Below are positions 14,509 to 21,770 of a stretch of DNA of 33,435 bases, piece by piece. The number at the start of each line of letters is the position of its first letter. Position 1 is the stretch's first letter. The notes under the pieces are model-generated. The model was not told the DNA's origin and did not search any database. It saw only the letters and a list, made by a program, of their open reading frames with translations. Position numbers and translations under genes: made by a program. This stretch comes from a virus, in the IMG/VR virus record IMGVR_UViG_3300020179_000100, positions 1-33,435 of that record; one strand, given 5' to 3'.

Positions 14509-15392
14509 TGGATACAATTAACAGTAGATGGGAAGATGAATCACGGATAGGTAATAATGTACCGCTTTATGATAAAGAAATCTTTTTAGAGATTGAAAAA
14601 TATATTATAAAAACATGTGCTAAGTACGACTTAACCTGTAAGTATAATGTTGGCCCATTAATAGGAGGGGTTCCTCCTATCGAAGATAATACAATCATAG
14701 TTAATCCGTTAGTTAATGCTATAGCATATCATGATGTTATGGGTGGTATCCTGATAAGTACTAGAAACGCTGAACTAAACTGCAGAAATGTTGACACAAT
14801 ATTAGCTAATCATATGACAGATGATATATCTGAAATTGTTATTTCTAAATTAAAAGACAAGTATGTATTAAATAGTAGTGATAAACTATATGATAAAGTT
14901 GCATTTATGCCGGGATCTAACTTATTTCATACAGTTAATTGGGAAAAACTAAATGAAGCTATGATTGATAATCCATCTGCTATGATTAAACTACACCCAG
15001 TTATAACTGAAAAGTCTGCTAAGTCAATTAAGAATAAGTGGCCTGAAAGAGTTATAGATGAAAAAACTAGTGGACTACAGCTACTTAATGCTTCATCTTT
15101 AATTTGGACTTCTTATAATAGTGAATTTGGTTTAATAGCTAGTTTAAAGAAAATACCATTTTCAAATTTAAGTAAATGGAATGATGTATTTTCAATGGTA
15201 TATGCACCAATATATAGAAATTTAAAATATAAAGATTTAGAGCATAATAAAGATGTAGTTTCAAAAGTAATTTCAAGTAAGAGAAGTGGATACATATTTC
15301 CTTGGCAAGATGATTGGAAACAGCGAGTTGAAATATATTTTGAATCTATACATAAGTTTAATACTGGAATGGAATATCCATATGCCGAGTAA
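14508..15392 (+). CDS. Glycosyltransferase-like (GT-B / capsule-transferase type) protein
   Basis: A 294-residue soluble protein whose C-terminal half resembles the donor-binding domain of capsule or CDP-glycerol-type transferases: KVAFMPGS opens a Rossmann-like strand, IKLHP gives the K-x-H-P motif, and LLNASSLIWTSYNSEFGLIA matches the signature in which a Ser-rich loop and an acidic residue bind the sugar nucleotide. The N-terminal half is less clear, though IIVNPLVNAIAYHDVMGG may be part of the acceptor domain. The gene overlaps its neighbours at both ends and is AT-rich. It may glycosylate the Thr/Ser-rich protein beside it or modify a host surface polymer. The fold call is moderate; substrate unknown. 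Confidence 0.5.
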   Translation: MDTINSRWEDESRIGNNVPLYDKEIFLEIEKYIIKTCAKYDLTCKYNVGPLIGGVPPIEDNTIIVNPLVNAIAYHDVMGGILISTRNAELNCRNVDTILANHMTDDISEIVISKLKDKYVLNSSDKLYDKVAFMPGSNLFHTVNWEKLNEAMIDNPSAMIKLHPVITEKSAKSIKNKWPERVIDEKTSGLQLLNASSLIWTSYNSEFGLIASLKKIPFSNLSKWNDVFSMVYAPIYRNLKYKDLEHNKDVVSKVISSKRSGYIFPWQDDWKQRVEIYFESIHKFNTGMEYPYAE

Positions 15393-16191
15393 AGTAATAT
15401 CACAACAATTAAAAATATATTCTGAAAATATAGATCATCATTTAGCCATCAATAGTATACCAAATTGTGGGCTTGTTACTTTATTAGATGATGCTGATAT
15501 TATCTTAGATTCAACAAATAAATTAGAATTTAAAAATATAGATATAAATGCATATTTTTCTAATAAAAGGACTAATATTAAAAGCATGCCGGCTTATGTA
15601 AAATATATTGATCAACAAAGTATGTTATATCATATTAATAATAAGCAAGTATTGTATTCAAAGATCTCCGTGGTTCCATTCCATGAATTTATTAATAATA
15701 CTTCATTTAAGTATTTTGTTGATATGTATAAAGATCAAACATTTGACTTAGTTAAGCTTGATAAAGATGATGAAACTGTTTTAACAACTGATACGCTAGA
15801 AAATATATTAATCATTCATGATAATTTATTAGAAACAACATTGATAGAAGATGTAATGTTTAGTTCAAACTCAAAATATATGGTCAGAAAAATAAAAAAT
15901 CCTCAAACAAAATATGTTTATGGAGCTATTTCTTTTGATGGTACATCACTCCATATTGCTACTAATGTTAGGATGCCTAATCAAATTTTATCATTGGTTA
16001 AATTATTATTTGCGGCTTGTGCCGGGTTTTTTCAAATAGAATACTTTGATAATGTTAATAAGTATGAAATTTATAGTTTTAAATTTTCAATGGATCTAGA
16101 TATTTTATCAGATAATATAATTAATATACCTCAAGTGCAAAAAGCTTTTGAAGAAATTTCAAATCAATATGAATTTGGAATGGATGTATGA
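15382..16191 (+). CDS. Unknown protein of the AT-rich cassette
   Basis: A 269-residue protein from the ATG at 15382, preceded by GGAATGGAA. Starts farther upstream lie deep in the previous gene and are unlikely; even so the two genes overlap by 11 bases. It has an acidic N-terminal half with mixed strands and helices, an YVYGAISFDGTSLHIATN strand region, and a hydrophobic segment LSLVKLLFAACAGFFQIEYF near the C-terminus that looks like a buried helix rather than a membrane anchor. No motif recognised. GC is about 27% in a sampled line, far below the tail genes. It is coupled to the PP-loop gene (ATGA), suggesting the two act together. Confidence 0.6.
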   Translation: MPSKVISQQLKIYSENIDHHLAINSIPNCGLVTLLDDADIILDSTNKLEFKNIDINAYFSNKRTNIKSMPAYVKYIDQQSMLYHINNKQVLYSKISVVPFHEFINNTSFKYFVDMYKDQTFDLVKLDKDDETVLTTDTLENILIIHDNLLETTLIEDVMFSSNSKYMVRKIKNPQTKYVYGAISFDGTSLHIATNVRMPNQILSLVKLLFAACAGFFQIEYFDNVNKYEIYSFKFSMDLDILSDNIINIPQVQKAFEEISNQYEFGMDV

Positions 16192-16844
16192 GTAAATTTC
16201 TATTGTCTCTTTCAGGTGGAAAAGATAGTTTAGCTGCTTATCTTAAATTAAAAGAAACTTTTGGTTCTAGTTGTATTAAAACGTTTACCATTAAATCAAA
16301 CAATGATGTGGTCTGGAATACAGATCTAGATTTAATAGATGAAATGTATGAAAATAATATAATACTAGATTCTGGCGATAAAGTCTATTATGATGCATTT
16401 GGCCAAATGCTAAATGATCATGATATTAATCCTAATGAATATTATTTTTCATCAGGAGAATTAGATTCTATAAATGAAACAGTAGACTATTATCCTATAA
16501 TAAGTAAGTTTGGGTTTAAAGGATTTGTTACTCCATTCTATGGTAAACCTAAACAACTTGTATTTGATATCTTGCAAAAATATAATTGCGAGTTTATTAT
16601 AACTCAAGCCTTTGTAACACCTACAGCTAATATTGATGAAGTTTATTCTAATATTGGTCGTATAGTAACAGCCGAGCAGCTTAAAAACATGTATCTGGAT
16701 AAGAATTTTAATTATTTTTTTGCATATCAGACTTTTGCTATTAAATGTGATTCAATAATAACATTAAGCCAAAACAAAATAACAGGTTTATATGAATCTA
16801 TTAATATGTCTAAAGATAAAAATACATCAATATTTATTATGTAA
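16188..16844 (+). CDS. PP-loop ATP pyrophosphatase (Dph6/ATPase alpha-hydrolase type)
   Basis: A 218-residue protein opening with FLLSLSGGKDSLAAYLKLKE, the exact SGGKDS PP-loop of N-type ATP pyrophosphatases, which adenylate a carbonyl or hydroxyl group and release pyrophosphate. The later stretch FKGFVTPFYGKPKQLVFDIL, followed by CEFIITQAF, resembles diphthamide-ammonia ligase (Dph6) relatives more than tRNA thiolation or QueC enzymes, and no cysteine motif of thiolases is seen. The substrate cannot be told: amidation of a sugar, protein or nucleotide is possible. It closes the AT-rich cassette and overlaps the previous gene by four bases. Such an enzyme is out of place in a phage tail operon. 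Confidence 0.7.
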   Translation: MSKFLLSLSGGKDSLAAYLKLKETFGSSCIKTFTIKSNNDVVWNTDLDLIDEMYENNIILDSGDKVYYDAFGQMLNDHDINPNEYYFSSGELDSINETVDYYPIISKFGFKGFVTPFYGKPKQLVFDILQKYNCEFIITQAFVTPTANIDEVYSNIGRIVTAEQLKNMYLDKNFNYFFAYQTFAIKCDSIITLSQNKITGLYESINMSKDKNTSIFIM

Positions 16845-16846
16845 TT

Positions 16847-16854
16847 AATAAATA
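16847..16854 (+). promoter_or_regulatory. Possible late promoter ahead of the PAAR gene (AATAAATA)
   Basis: AATAAATA differs from TATAAATA at the first base, lies in the gap after the cassette, and is 21 bases before the ATG of the 35-residue protein, leaving room for the AAGGA ribosome site. It would restart transcription of the tail genes after the inserted genes. Confidence 0.4.
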
Positions 16855-16875
16855 GTTTATCTATAAGGATATAAA

Positions 16876-16983
16876 ATGCTTGAATATATTTTGTGCTATG
16901 CCTGGTCTTTTACTTTAGGTACCATTTTTGGCGCAGCCTTAACATGGTACCTATTTTATTTACAATCTAAAGATAGAATATAA
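16876..16983 (+). CDS. 35-residue single-span membrane protein
   Basis: ATG at 16876 with AAGGA eight bases upstream, TAA at 16981-16983. The product begins MLEYILCYAW and has one hydrophobic span of about 22 residues (through TIFGAALTWYLFYL), ending with a short charged tail (QSKDRI). The PAAR gene starts three bases after its stop and has no ribosome site of its own, so translation of this small gene probably delivers ribosomes to PAAR. Small late membrane peptides of phages can take part in lysis or host take-over, but no function can be assigned. Confidence 0.6.
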   Translation: MLEYILCYAWSFTLGTIFGAALTWYLFYLQSKDRI

Positions 16984-16986
16984 GAT

Positions 16987-17271
16987 ATGTCAGCAGCTAC
17001 TAGATTAGGAGATATTTGCACAGGACATGGATGCTTTCCTCCCAGAGTGAATGATGAAGCATCTGACAATGTATTCATCAATGGCATAGGAGCTCATAGG
17101 TTAGGAGACCATTGGGTAACCCATTGTTGTACTATTATATGTCATGATGGAGTAGCAGCAGAAGGTTCATCTACTGTCTTTATTAATGGTAAAGCTGCAG
17201 TAAGGATAGGCGACATGATCTCATGTGGGTCAGCTTCTGCAGAGGGTTCACCTAATGTGTTCTTTGGATAA
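16987..17271 (+). CDS. PAAR-repeat spike tip protein
   Basis: A 94-residue PAAR protein, the sharpened cone that caps the gp5 beta-helix (as gp5.4 does in T4). Repeats are clear: AATRLGDICTGHGCFPPR, VFINGIGAHRLGDHW, VFINGKAAVRIGDMISCG and a closing GSPNVFFG. His and Cys residues in GHGC, VTHCC and SCGS are candidate metal ligands at the tip. It normally follows gp5; here six cassette genes and a small membrane gene stand between them. The identification is secure from the motif alone. Confidence 0.92.
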   Translation: MSAATRLGDICTGHGCFPPRVNDEASDNVFINGIGAHRLGDHWVTHCCTIICHDGVAAEGSSTVFINGKAAVRIGDMISCGSASAEGSPNVFFG

Positions 17272-17276
17272 AGTCA

Positions 17277-17284
17277 TATAAATA
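17277..17284 (+). promoter_or_regulatory. T4-type late promoter motif next to gp25 start
   Basis: A perfect TATAAATA with its last A four bases before the gp25 ATG at 17289. There is no ribosome site in this interval. A transcript from it would start at or beside the ATG, so it would be leaderless or would miss the first codon; otherwise it is only an AU-rich leader. Confidence 0.45.
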
Positions 17285-17288
17285 AGAC

Positions 17289-17681
17289 ATGGCGCGAAAT
17301 ACCAGAACATTTTCTGATCTAGACCTTAACTTCACTAAACACCCGGTGACTAAGGATGTCGTACGTAAGTTCGACGAAGAGGCTATCAAGGCAGCTGTCA
17401 AGAACTTAGTCTTAACACAAAACTACGAGAGACCATTCCATTCAGAGATTGGGTCTCAGATACGAGGCCTGCTGTTTGAGCCAGCGACGCCTATGTTAAA
17501 CATAATGCTCAAGAGAGCTATCGCTGATACCATCATTAACTTTGAACCAAGGGTTAAGCTTGATGAAGTATTGGTGACTTTCTCACCAGACAATAATGAA
17601 GTCTATGTATCGATATACTTCACCATAGTCAACACAGTTCGACCATTACAGGTTGATCTTATTTTAACGAGAACAAGATAA
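17289..17681 (+). CDS. 25: gp25-like baseplate wedge protein
   Basis: gp25 links the inner baseplate to the first sheath ring and is the lysozyme-like baseplate family shared with type VI secretion (TssE). It has 130 residues (T4: 132). FSDLDLNFTKHPVTKDV, LVLTQNYERPFHSEIGSQIR and LLFEPATP are diagnostic, including the E-R-P-F motif. The start fits relatives, which open shortly before the SDLDLNF motif. It is followed two bases later by gp6, its partner in the wedge core. Confidence 0.92.
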   Translation: MARNTRTFSDLDLNFTKHPVTKDVVRKFDEEAIKAAVKNLVLTQNYERPFHSEIGSQIRGLLFEPATPMLNIMLKRAIADTIINFEPRVKLDEVLVTFSPDNNEVYVSIYFTIVNTVRPLQVDLILTRTR

Positions 17682-17682
17682 T

Positions 17683-19521
17683 ATGGAAAATAAAAACATA
17701 ACCACTGCTGAGTTAGACTTTGATGCGATTAAATCCAACTTAAAAACATTCTTACAAGGCCAAGCAGCTTTTGCTGACTATGACTTTGAGGGTGCCGGCC
17801 TTTCCGTACTGATGGATATACTCGCATACAATACCCATTACAACGCTCTATATACAAACTTAGCTGTCAATGAATCTTTCTTGGATTCTGCTAGCAAACG
17901 ATCAAGCGTCGTTTCAAGAGCTAAAGAAATTGGGTACGTGCCTCATTCAGCCACTGGTGCTGTAGCTACGGTCAACATAACTGTCACAGGGACGACTTCA
18001 TCACCTGCTACCTTGACACTACCAGCATACAGCTCGTTCTCTACCACCGTGGATGGAGTCCAATATACATTTTATAACACCGAAGCCGTATCGACGAGTA
18101 AGGTAGGATCATCATACACGTTTACAGGTATTAACATCAAAGAAGGTACACCATTAACGTTCAAGTATACGGTGGCTTCTGGAACTAGGTACATACTACC
18201 AAACGCTGAAGTAGACTTATCTACCTTAAGCGTACGTGTCCAAGATAACTCAACGTCGTCAGTTTTCAACTCGTTCGTCAACCAAGAGCTGATCTTAAAC
18301 CTAGACGAAGAGTCAAAGGTATTCTTTATAAAAGAGATCGAAGGTGAACTCTACGAGCTAGAGTTTGGTAATGACACCATAGGTAAAGCTTTGGTGACAG
18401 GTAACGTGGTCAACATATCATACATGGTCACAAACACGATCGAAGCCAACGGAGCTAGACTATTTAACTATACAGGATCAAGCTTATTAGGAGGCACAGT
18501 AGCAGTGACTACCACGACTCCTGCGGTAGGTGGTGCTGACATCGAGTCCATAGAGTCTATCAGGTACAACGCTCCTCGTTCATACTCATCACAAAACCGT
18601 GCAGTCACAGTAGAAGACTATAAGGCATTGATATTTAGGTTATACCCAGAAGCAGAGACAGTCAATGCATGGGGCGGAGAAGACAACGTGCCACCAGTCT
18701 ATGGTAAAGTATTCTTGTCTATCAAGCCTACTAACACGACTGTACTGACTGCGGCTCAAAAGAACTTCATCATCAACGAGATCTTAAAACAAAAGAACGT
18801 TGTATCGATCACACCTGAGATTGTTGACCCAGAATACATCCAGCTAGATATCAACACCACCGTATACTATAACCCTAGGTTAACATCTAAGTCTGAGAGC
18901 GAGATAAAGACTTTGGTCGTTGATACTATCAAAGCTTACAACACAGAAAACCTTGAGTCCTTCACAGGCATCTTTAGGTTCTCTAACATAACAGCTGACA
19001 TAGACAACACTGAAGACTCGATCATAAGTAACATCACGACCATAAAACTACACCGAGAAGTCGAGATCCAGTATAATACCAACGCAAACTATAGCATATA
19101 TCTAGGCAACCCGATATACAACTCAACTGTACCAGAACAATCATTGACATCTACAGGCTTCTATATCGCAGGTAACGAGAACCTCATGTACCTTGAAGAC
19201 TTACCATCAAATTCTAGGTACGGTGTGTTGAAGATGTACTACTTCAACGTAGACGTCAAGACATACTTCAGGACGTTTGGTACGATAGATTACCAAACAG
19301 GTACTGTCAACATGCCAGAGCTAGAGATCACAGGCATCGACCAAGCTACAGGCACCCTCGAGTTGATCGTTAAACCCCAATCAAACGACGTAGTATCTAT
19401 TCGTAACCAACTGGTCACCATACCTGACGAGCAGATCAACGTCGAAGTCATACTAGATAAGGTAGCAGTGGGTGACCCTGCTGGTGGATCTAATTACCAA
19501 TTCACGTCAAGTCGTAACTAA
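17683..19521 (+). CDS. 6: gp6-like baseplate wedge protein
   Basis: gp6 dimers form the continuous ring of the inner baseplate (baseplate J family). This protein has 612 residues (T4: 660). The N-terminus LDFDAIKSNLKTFLQGQ, then DYDFEGAGLSVLMDILAYN and THYNALYTNLAVNESFLDSA, is the family signature. The central region (IRYNAPRSYSSQNRAVTVED) carries the core baseplate J strand motif. The C-terminal third is beta-rich. Its stop overlaps the next start (TAATG). Secure. Confidence 0.92.
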   Translation: MENKNITTAELDFDAIKSNLKTFLQGQAAFADYDFEGAGLSVLMDILAYNTHYNALYTNLAVNESFLDSASKRSSVVSRAKEIGYVPHSATGAVATVNITVTGTTSSPATLTLPAYSSFSTTVDGVQYTFYNTEAVSTSKVGSSYTFTGINIKEGTPLTFKYTVASGTRYILPNAEVDLSTLSVRVQDNSTSSVFNSFVNQELILNLDEESKVFFIKEIEGELYELEFGNDTIGKALVTGNVVNISYMVTNTIEANGARLFNYTGSSLLGGTVAVTTTTPAVGGADIESIESIRYNAPRSYSSQNRAVTVEDYKALIFRLYPEAETVNAWGGEDNVPPVYGKVFLSIKPTNTTVLTAAQKNFIINEILKQKNVVSITPEIVDPEYIQLDINTTVYYNPRLTSKSESEIKTLVVDTIKAYNTENLESFTGIFRFSNITADIDNTEDSIISNITTIKLHREVEIQYNTNANYSIYLGNPIYNSTVPEQSLTSTGFYIAGNENLMYLEDLPSNSRYGVLKMYYFNVDVKTYFRTFGTIDYQTGTVNMPELEITGIDQATGTLELIVKPQSNDVVSIRNQLVTIPDEQINVEVILDKVAVGDPAGGSNYQFTSSRN

Positions 19522-21047
19522 TGAGCATTGATCTAAAGACGGTAGTCTCGAAACAAATCCCAGAGTTTATACGGGAAGACAACCCAACGTTCGTAGCTTT
19601 CGTTGAAGCATACTATCAGTACTTAGATCAGTATGAGAAGCGAGACTTATACGAGATCAGGGATATCGACCAGACGGTAAACTCATACATCCAGTTTTTT
19701 AAGAACGAACTAGATATATTTGGTGAGAAGTATGACTACATAGACCAAAGGTTGTTTTTAAGGAAAGTTAAAGAGCTATTCGTAGCAAAAGGCGTTGAGG
19801 CTTCCTATAAGTTCTTACTCAAGCTACTGTTTAATAAGACTGCCGAGATATCGTATCCATGGGACTCAGTATTAAAGGCTTCTGACGGTAAATGGCAACA
19901 AGAGATGTCAGTCTTTGTTGAGTTTACTTCTGGAGATGCTAACTTGCTACCAGGAAATAGGATCAACATAACAGCCACGAACATCATCATCAAGGTATTC
20001 GTAGATCGAGTCAAACATATAAGAGGTAACATCTATGAAGTATTCATAGATAAAAACTATTATGGTGACATACAAGTAGATTACACACTATCATACGATG
20101 GTATAGTCGGGACTATCATCCCTACAACAGTGTCATACAGCGTCACCCAGCCAGGATCAGGATACAAGATCGGAGACCTAATCACTGGTACGACTATATC
20201 TGGTGGAGAGACTATCACCCAGCTTTTAAAGGTCACAAAGGTGGATTCTAACGGCGGGGTAGTTAACATAACCACCCTTAGGTTTGGTGCTGGTTATACT
20301 GCTGGATTTTACTTATTAAAGTCAAACGAAGCCATCACTACGTCTTCTACGATATCTATTGAAAAAGAATCAACGCCACAATATACTATACCGACAGAAT
20401 CTACAGTAGATCAATATGAGGACTATGGATATGTAGTAAACCCAAACTACTGCGATGTGACCTACGATGACCCATCGTACAAGGGTACACTACTACAACA
20501 GTTCTATGATGAGTCTTTATCAGGTCAAGGTACAAACCCTGACTACCTATTGATTAGATTTGATATAGGAGCTGTAGCAAAGTATCAAGGCCATTGGACA
20601 TCAAACGACGGGTTCTTAGATGACATCATCTATATACAAGACAGTTACAGATGGCAAAAGTATTCTTACTTGATCACGATCGACGAGAACCTTGAAAATT
20701 ACAAGTCATTGATCAAGTCATACTTACACCCTGCAGGCACAGCATTGTTTGGCGAGTACAGGATACAAAACATATTTAACGTTGATGCCACCGCTGTACA
20801 AGAATTAACACAATGGAGATCTAAAGCTACATTCCTCACTATAAATAAAGACATGGGTACTGAATACGTGTATCCTTCAGATCAAGGTGGACACATCTCT
20901 ATCGAACCATATAGCTCTGAAGATTACTTTGTACCAGAAGAATTTTATAATCCACCAGTAGTTATCCCATTCTTCGGTGATGGTAGAAACAACTTGCAAT
21001 CTAGTATAACAATAACAGATGCTTCACCCAGCATCGTAGAATCTTAA
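19521..21047 (+). CDS. Baseplate wedge protein in the gp7 position
   Basis: A 508-residue protein beginning VVSKQIPEFIREDNPTFVAF, then VEAYYQYLDQYEKRDLYEIR and LRKVKELFVAKGVEASYKFL, a conserved start of a marine T4-like structural protein between gp6 and gp8. The middle is beta-rich with a G-S-G-Y-K-I-G-D motif; the C-terminal part has YLHPAGTALFGEYRI. T4 gp7 holds this genome slot but has 1032 residues, so this is half its size, and I assign it by position and not by clear similarity. It probably joins the wedge core to outer baseplate parts. Confidence 0.6.
   Translation: MSIDLKTVVSKQIPEFIREDNPTFVAFVEAYYQYLDQYEKRDLYEIRDIDQTVNSYIQFFKNELDIFGEKYDYIDQRLFLRKVKELFVAKGVEASYKFLLKLLFNKTAEISYPWDSVLKASDGKWQQEMSVFVEFTSGDANLLPGNRINITATNIIIKVFVDRVKHIRGNIYEVFIDKNYYGDIQVDYTLSYDGIVGTIIPTTVSYSVTQPGSGYKIGDLITGTTISGGETITQLLKVTKVDSNGGVVNITTLRFGAGYTAGFYLLKSNEAITTSSTISIEKESTPQYTIPTESTVDQYEDYGYVVNPNYCDVTYDDPSYKGTLLQQFYDESLSGQGTNPDYLLIRFDIGAVAKYQGHWTSNDGFLDDIIYIQDSYRWQKYSYLITIDENLENYKSLIKSYLHPAGTALFGEYRIQNIFNVDATAVQELTQWRSKATFLTINKDMGTEYVYPSDQGGHISIEPYSSEDYFVPEEFYNPPVVIPFFGDGRNNLQSSITITDASPSIVES
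20840..20847 (+). promoter_or_regulatory. Internal TATAAATA motif, uncertain late promoter
   Basis: A perfect TATAAATA inside the gp7-position gene, 212 bases before the next gene. In AT-rich coding DNA a chance match is quite possible, and the following gene has its own strong ribosome site but no closer promoter. Confidence 0.2.
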
Positions 21048-21058
21048 TAGGAGTAAAC

Positions 21059-21766
21059 ATGTTTAAAGACGGCATTAAATTAACAGGACGTTTGTTAATA
21101 CAAAAATTTAACGTCAATAAGGAGCTGGTGTATTCTACAGAAGTACCTAACTTGATAGTTACTGCTGGAAAAGAATTCGTTGCTTCTAGGATAGTTGGAT
21201 CAACATTAGATGTTATGGGTTACATGGCTATCGGTGACGACGCATCGACTAGTGCTTTAGCACAAACAACATTGGTCAACGAGTTAGCTAGAGTTGCTAT
21301 TACTTCCGCGACAGCTTCAGGTGTAAACGCGACGTTCACTGGTACTTTTGGTGCTGGCGTTGGTACAGGTTCTATAGTAGAAGCTGGTATATTCAATGCT
21401 GACGACTCTTCAGTGCTCGTGTTTGACGGCGATAACGACGTAGATGATGCATCAGACGAGATCACCTACAACTCTCATGGTCTAGTGACAGGGGACAAAG
21501 TAACTTATACAGATGGCGGCGGTACAGCTATCACAGGTTTAACAGATGGTGGTACTTATTACATCATCCGTGTAGACGCAAATACAGTGCAGTTGGCGTC
21601 CTCATATGCAAATGCTGTAGCTGGTACAGAACTAGGTTTAACATCAGGTTCAGGTCTTAATCATAAGTTGACTTATGGTACTATGCTTTGCAGGACAACA
21701 TTCCCAGTCATTACTAAATCAAGTTCAGAAACTATTGCTATATCTTGGGTTGTTTCTGTAGGATAA
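21059..21766 (+). CDS. Small virion structural protein with inserted beta module
   Basis: A 235-residue protein. The frame is LIQKFNVNKELVYSTEVPNL, then ASRIVGSTLDVMGYMAIGDD, TFGAGVGTGSIVEAGIFN and, after an insertion, GTMLCRTTFPVITK and ETIAISWVVSVG. This scaffold is a phage structural family I recognise in broad outline, in which the IFN and GTML parts are normally adjacent. Residues about 121-205 are an extra module (DEITYNSHGLVTGDKVTY, DGGTYYIIRVDANTVQLA) also found in the gp8-like protein downstream. AGGAG stands before the ATG. Its place between gp7-position and gp8-like genes suggests a baseplate or tail-edge protein. Confidence 0.65.
   Translation: MFKDGIKLTGRLLIQKFNVNKELVYSTEVPNLIVTAGKEFVASRIVGSTLDVMGYMAIGDDASTSALAQTTLVNELARVAITSATASGVNATFTGTFGAGVGTGSIVEAGIFNADDSSVLVFDGDNDVDDASDEITYNSHGLVTGDKVTYTDGGGTAITGLTDGGTYYIIRVDANTVQLASSYANAVAGTELGLTSGSGLNHKLTYGTMLCRTTFPVITKSSSETIAISWVVSVG
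21419..21673 (+). repeat. Shared beta module, copy 1
   Basis: Encodes residues about 121-205 of the small virion protein: an EITY..HGLVTGD.V.Y..GGGT.I.GLT...TYY.I.V..N..QLA pattern. A second, diverged copy is at 23304-23570 in the gp8-like gene. It interrupts a scaffold that reads through on both sides, so it is a mobile protein domain and not a tandem repeat. Confidence 0.65.
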
Positions 21767-21770
21767 TAAA

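Noticed and set aside
15286-15381. Upstream in-frame start for the 269-residue protein
   Set aside because: It would overlap the glycosyltransferase-like gene by more than 100 bases and has no ribosome site; the ATG at 15382 has GGAATGGAA before it.
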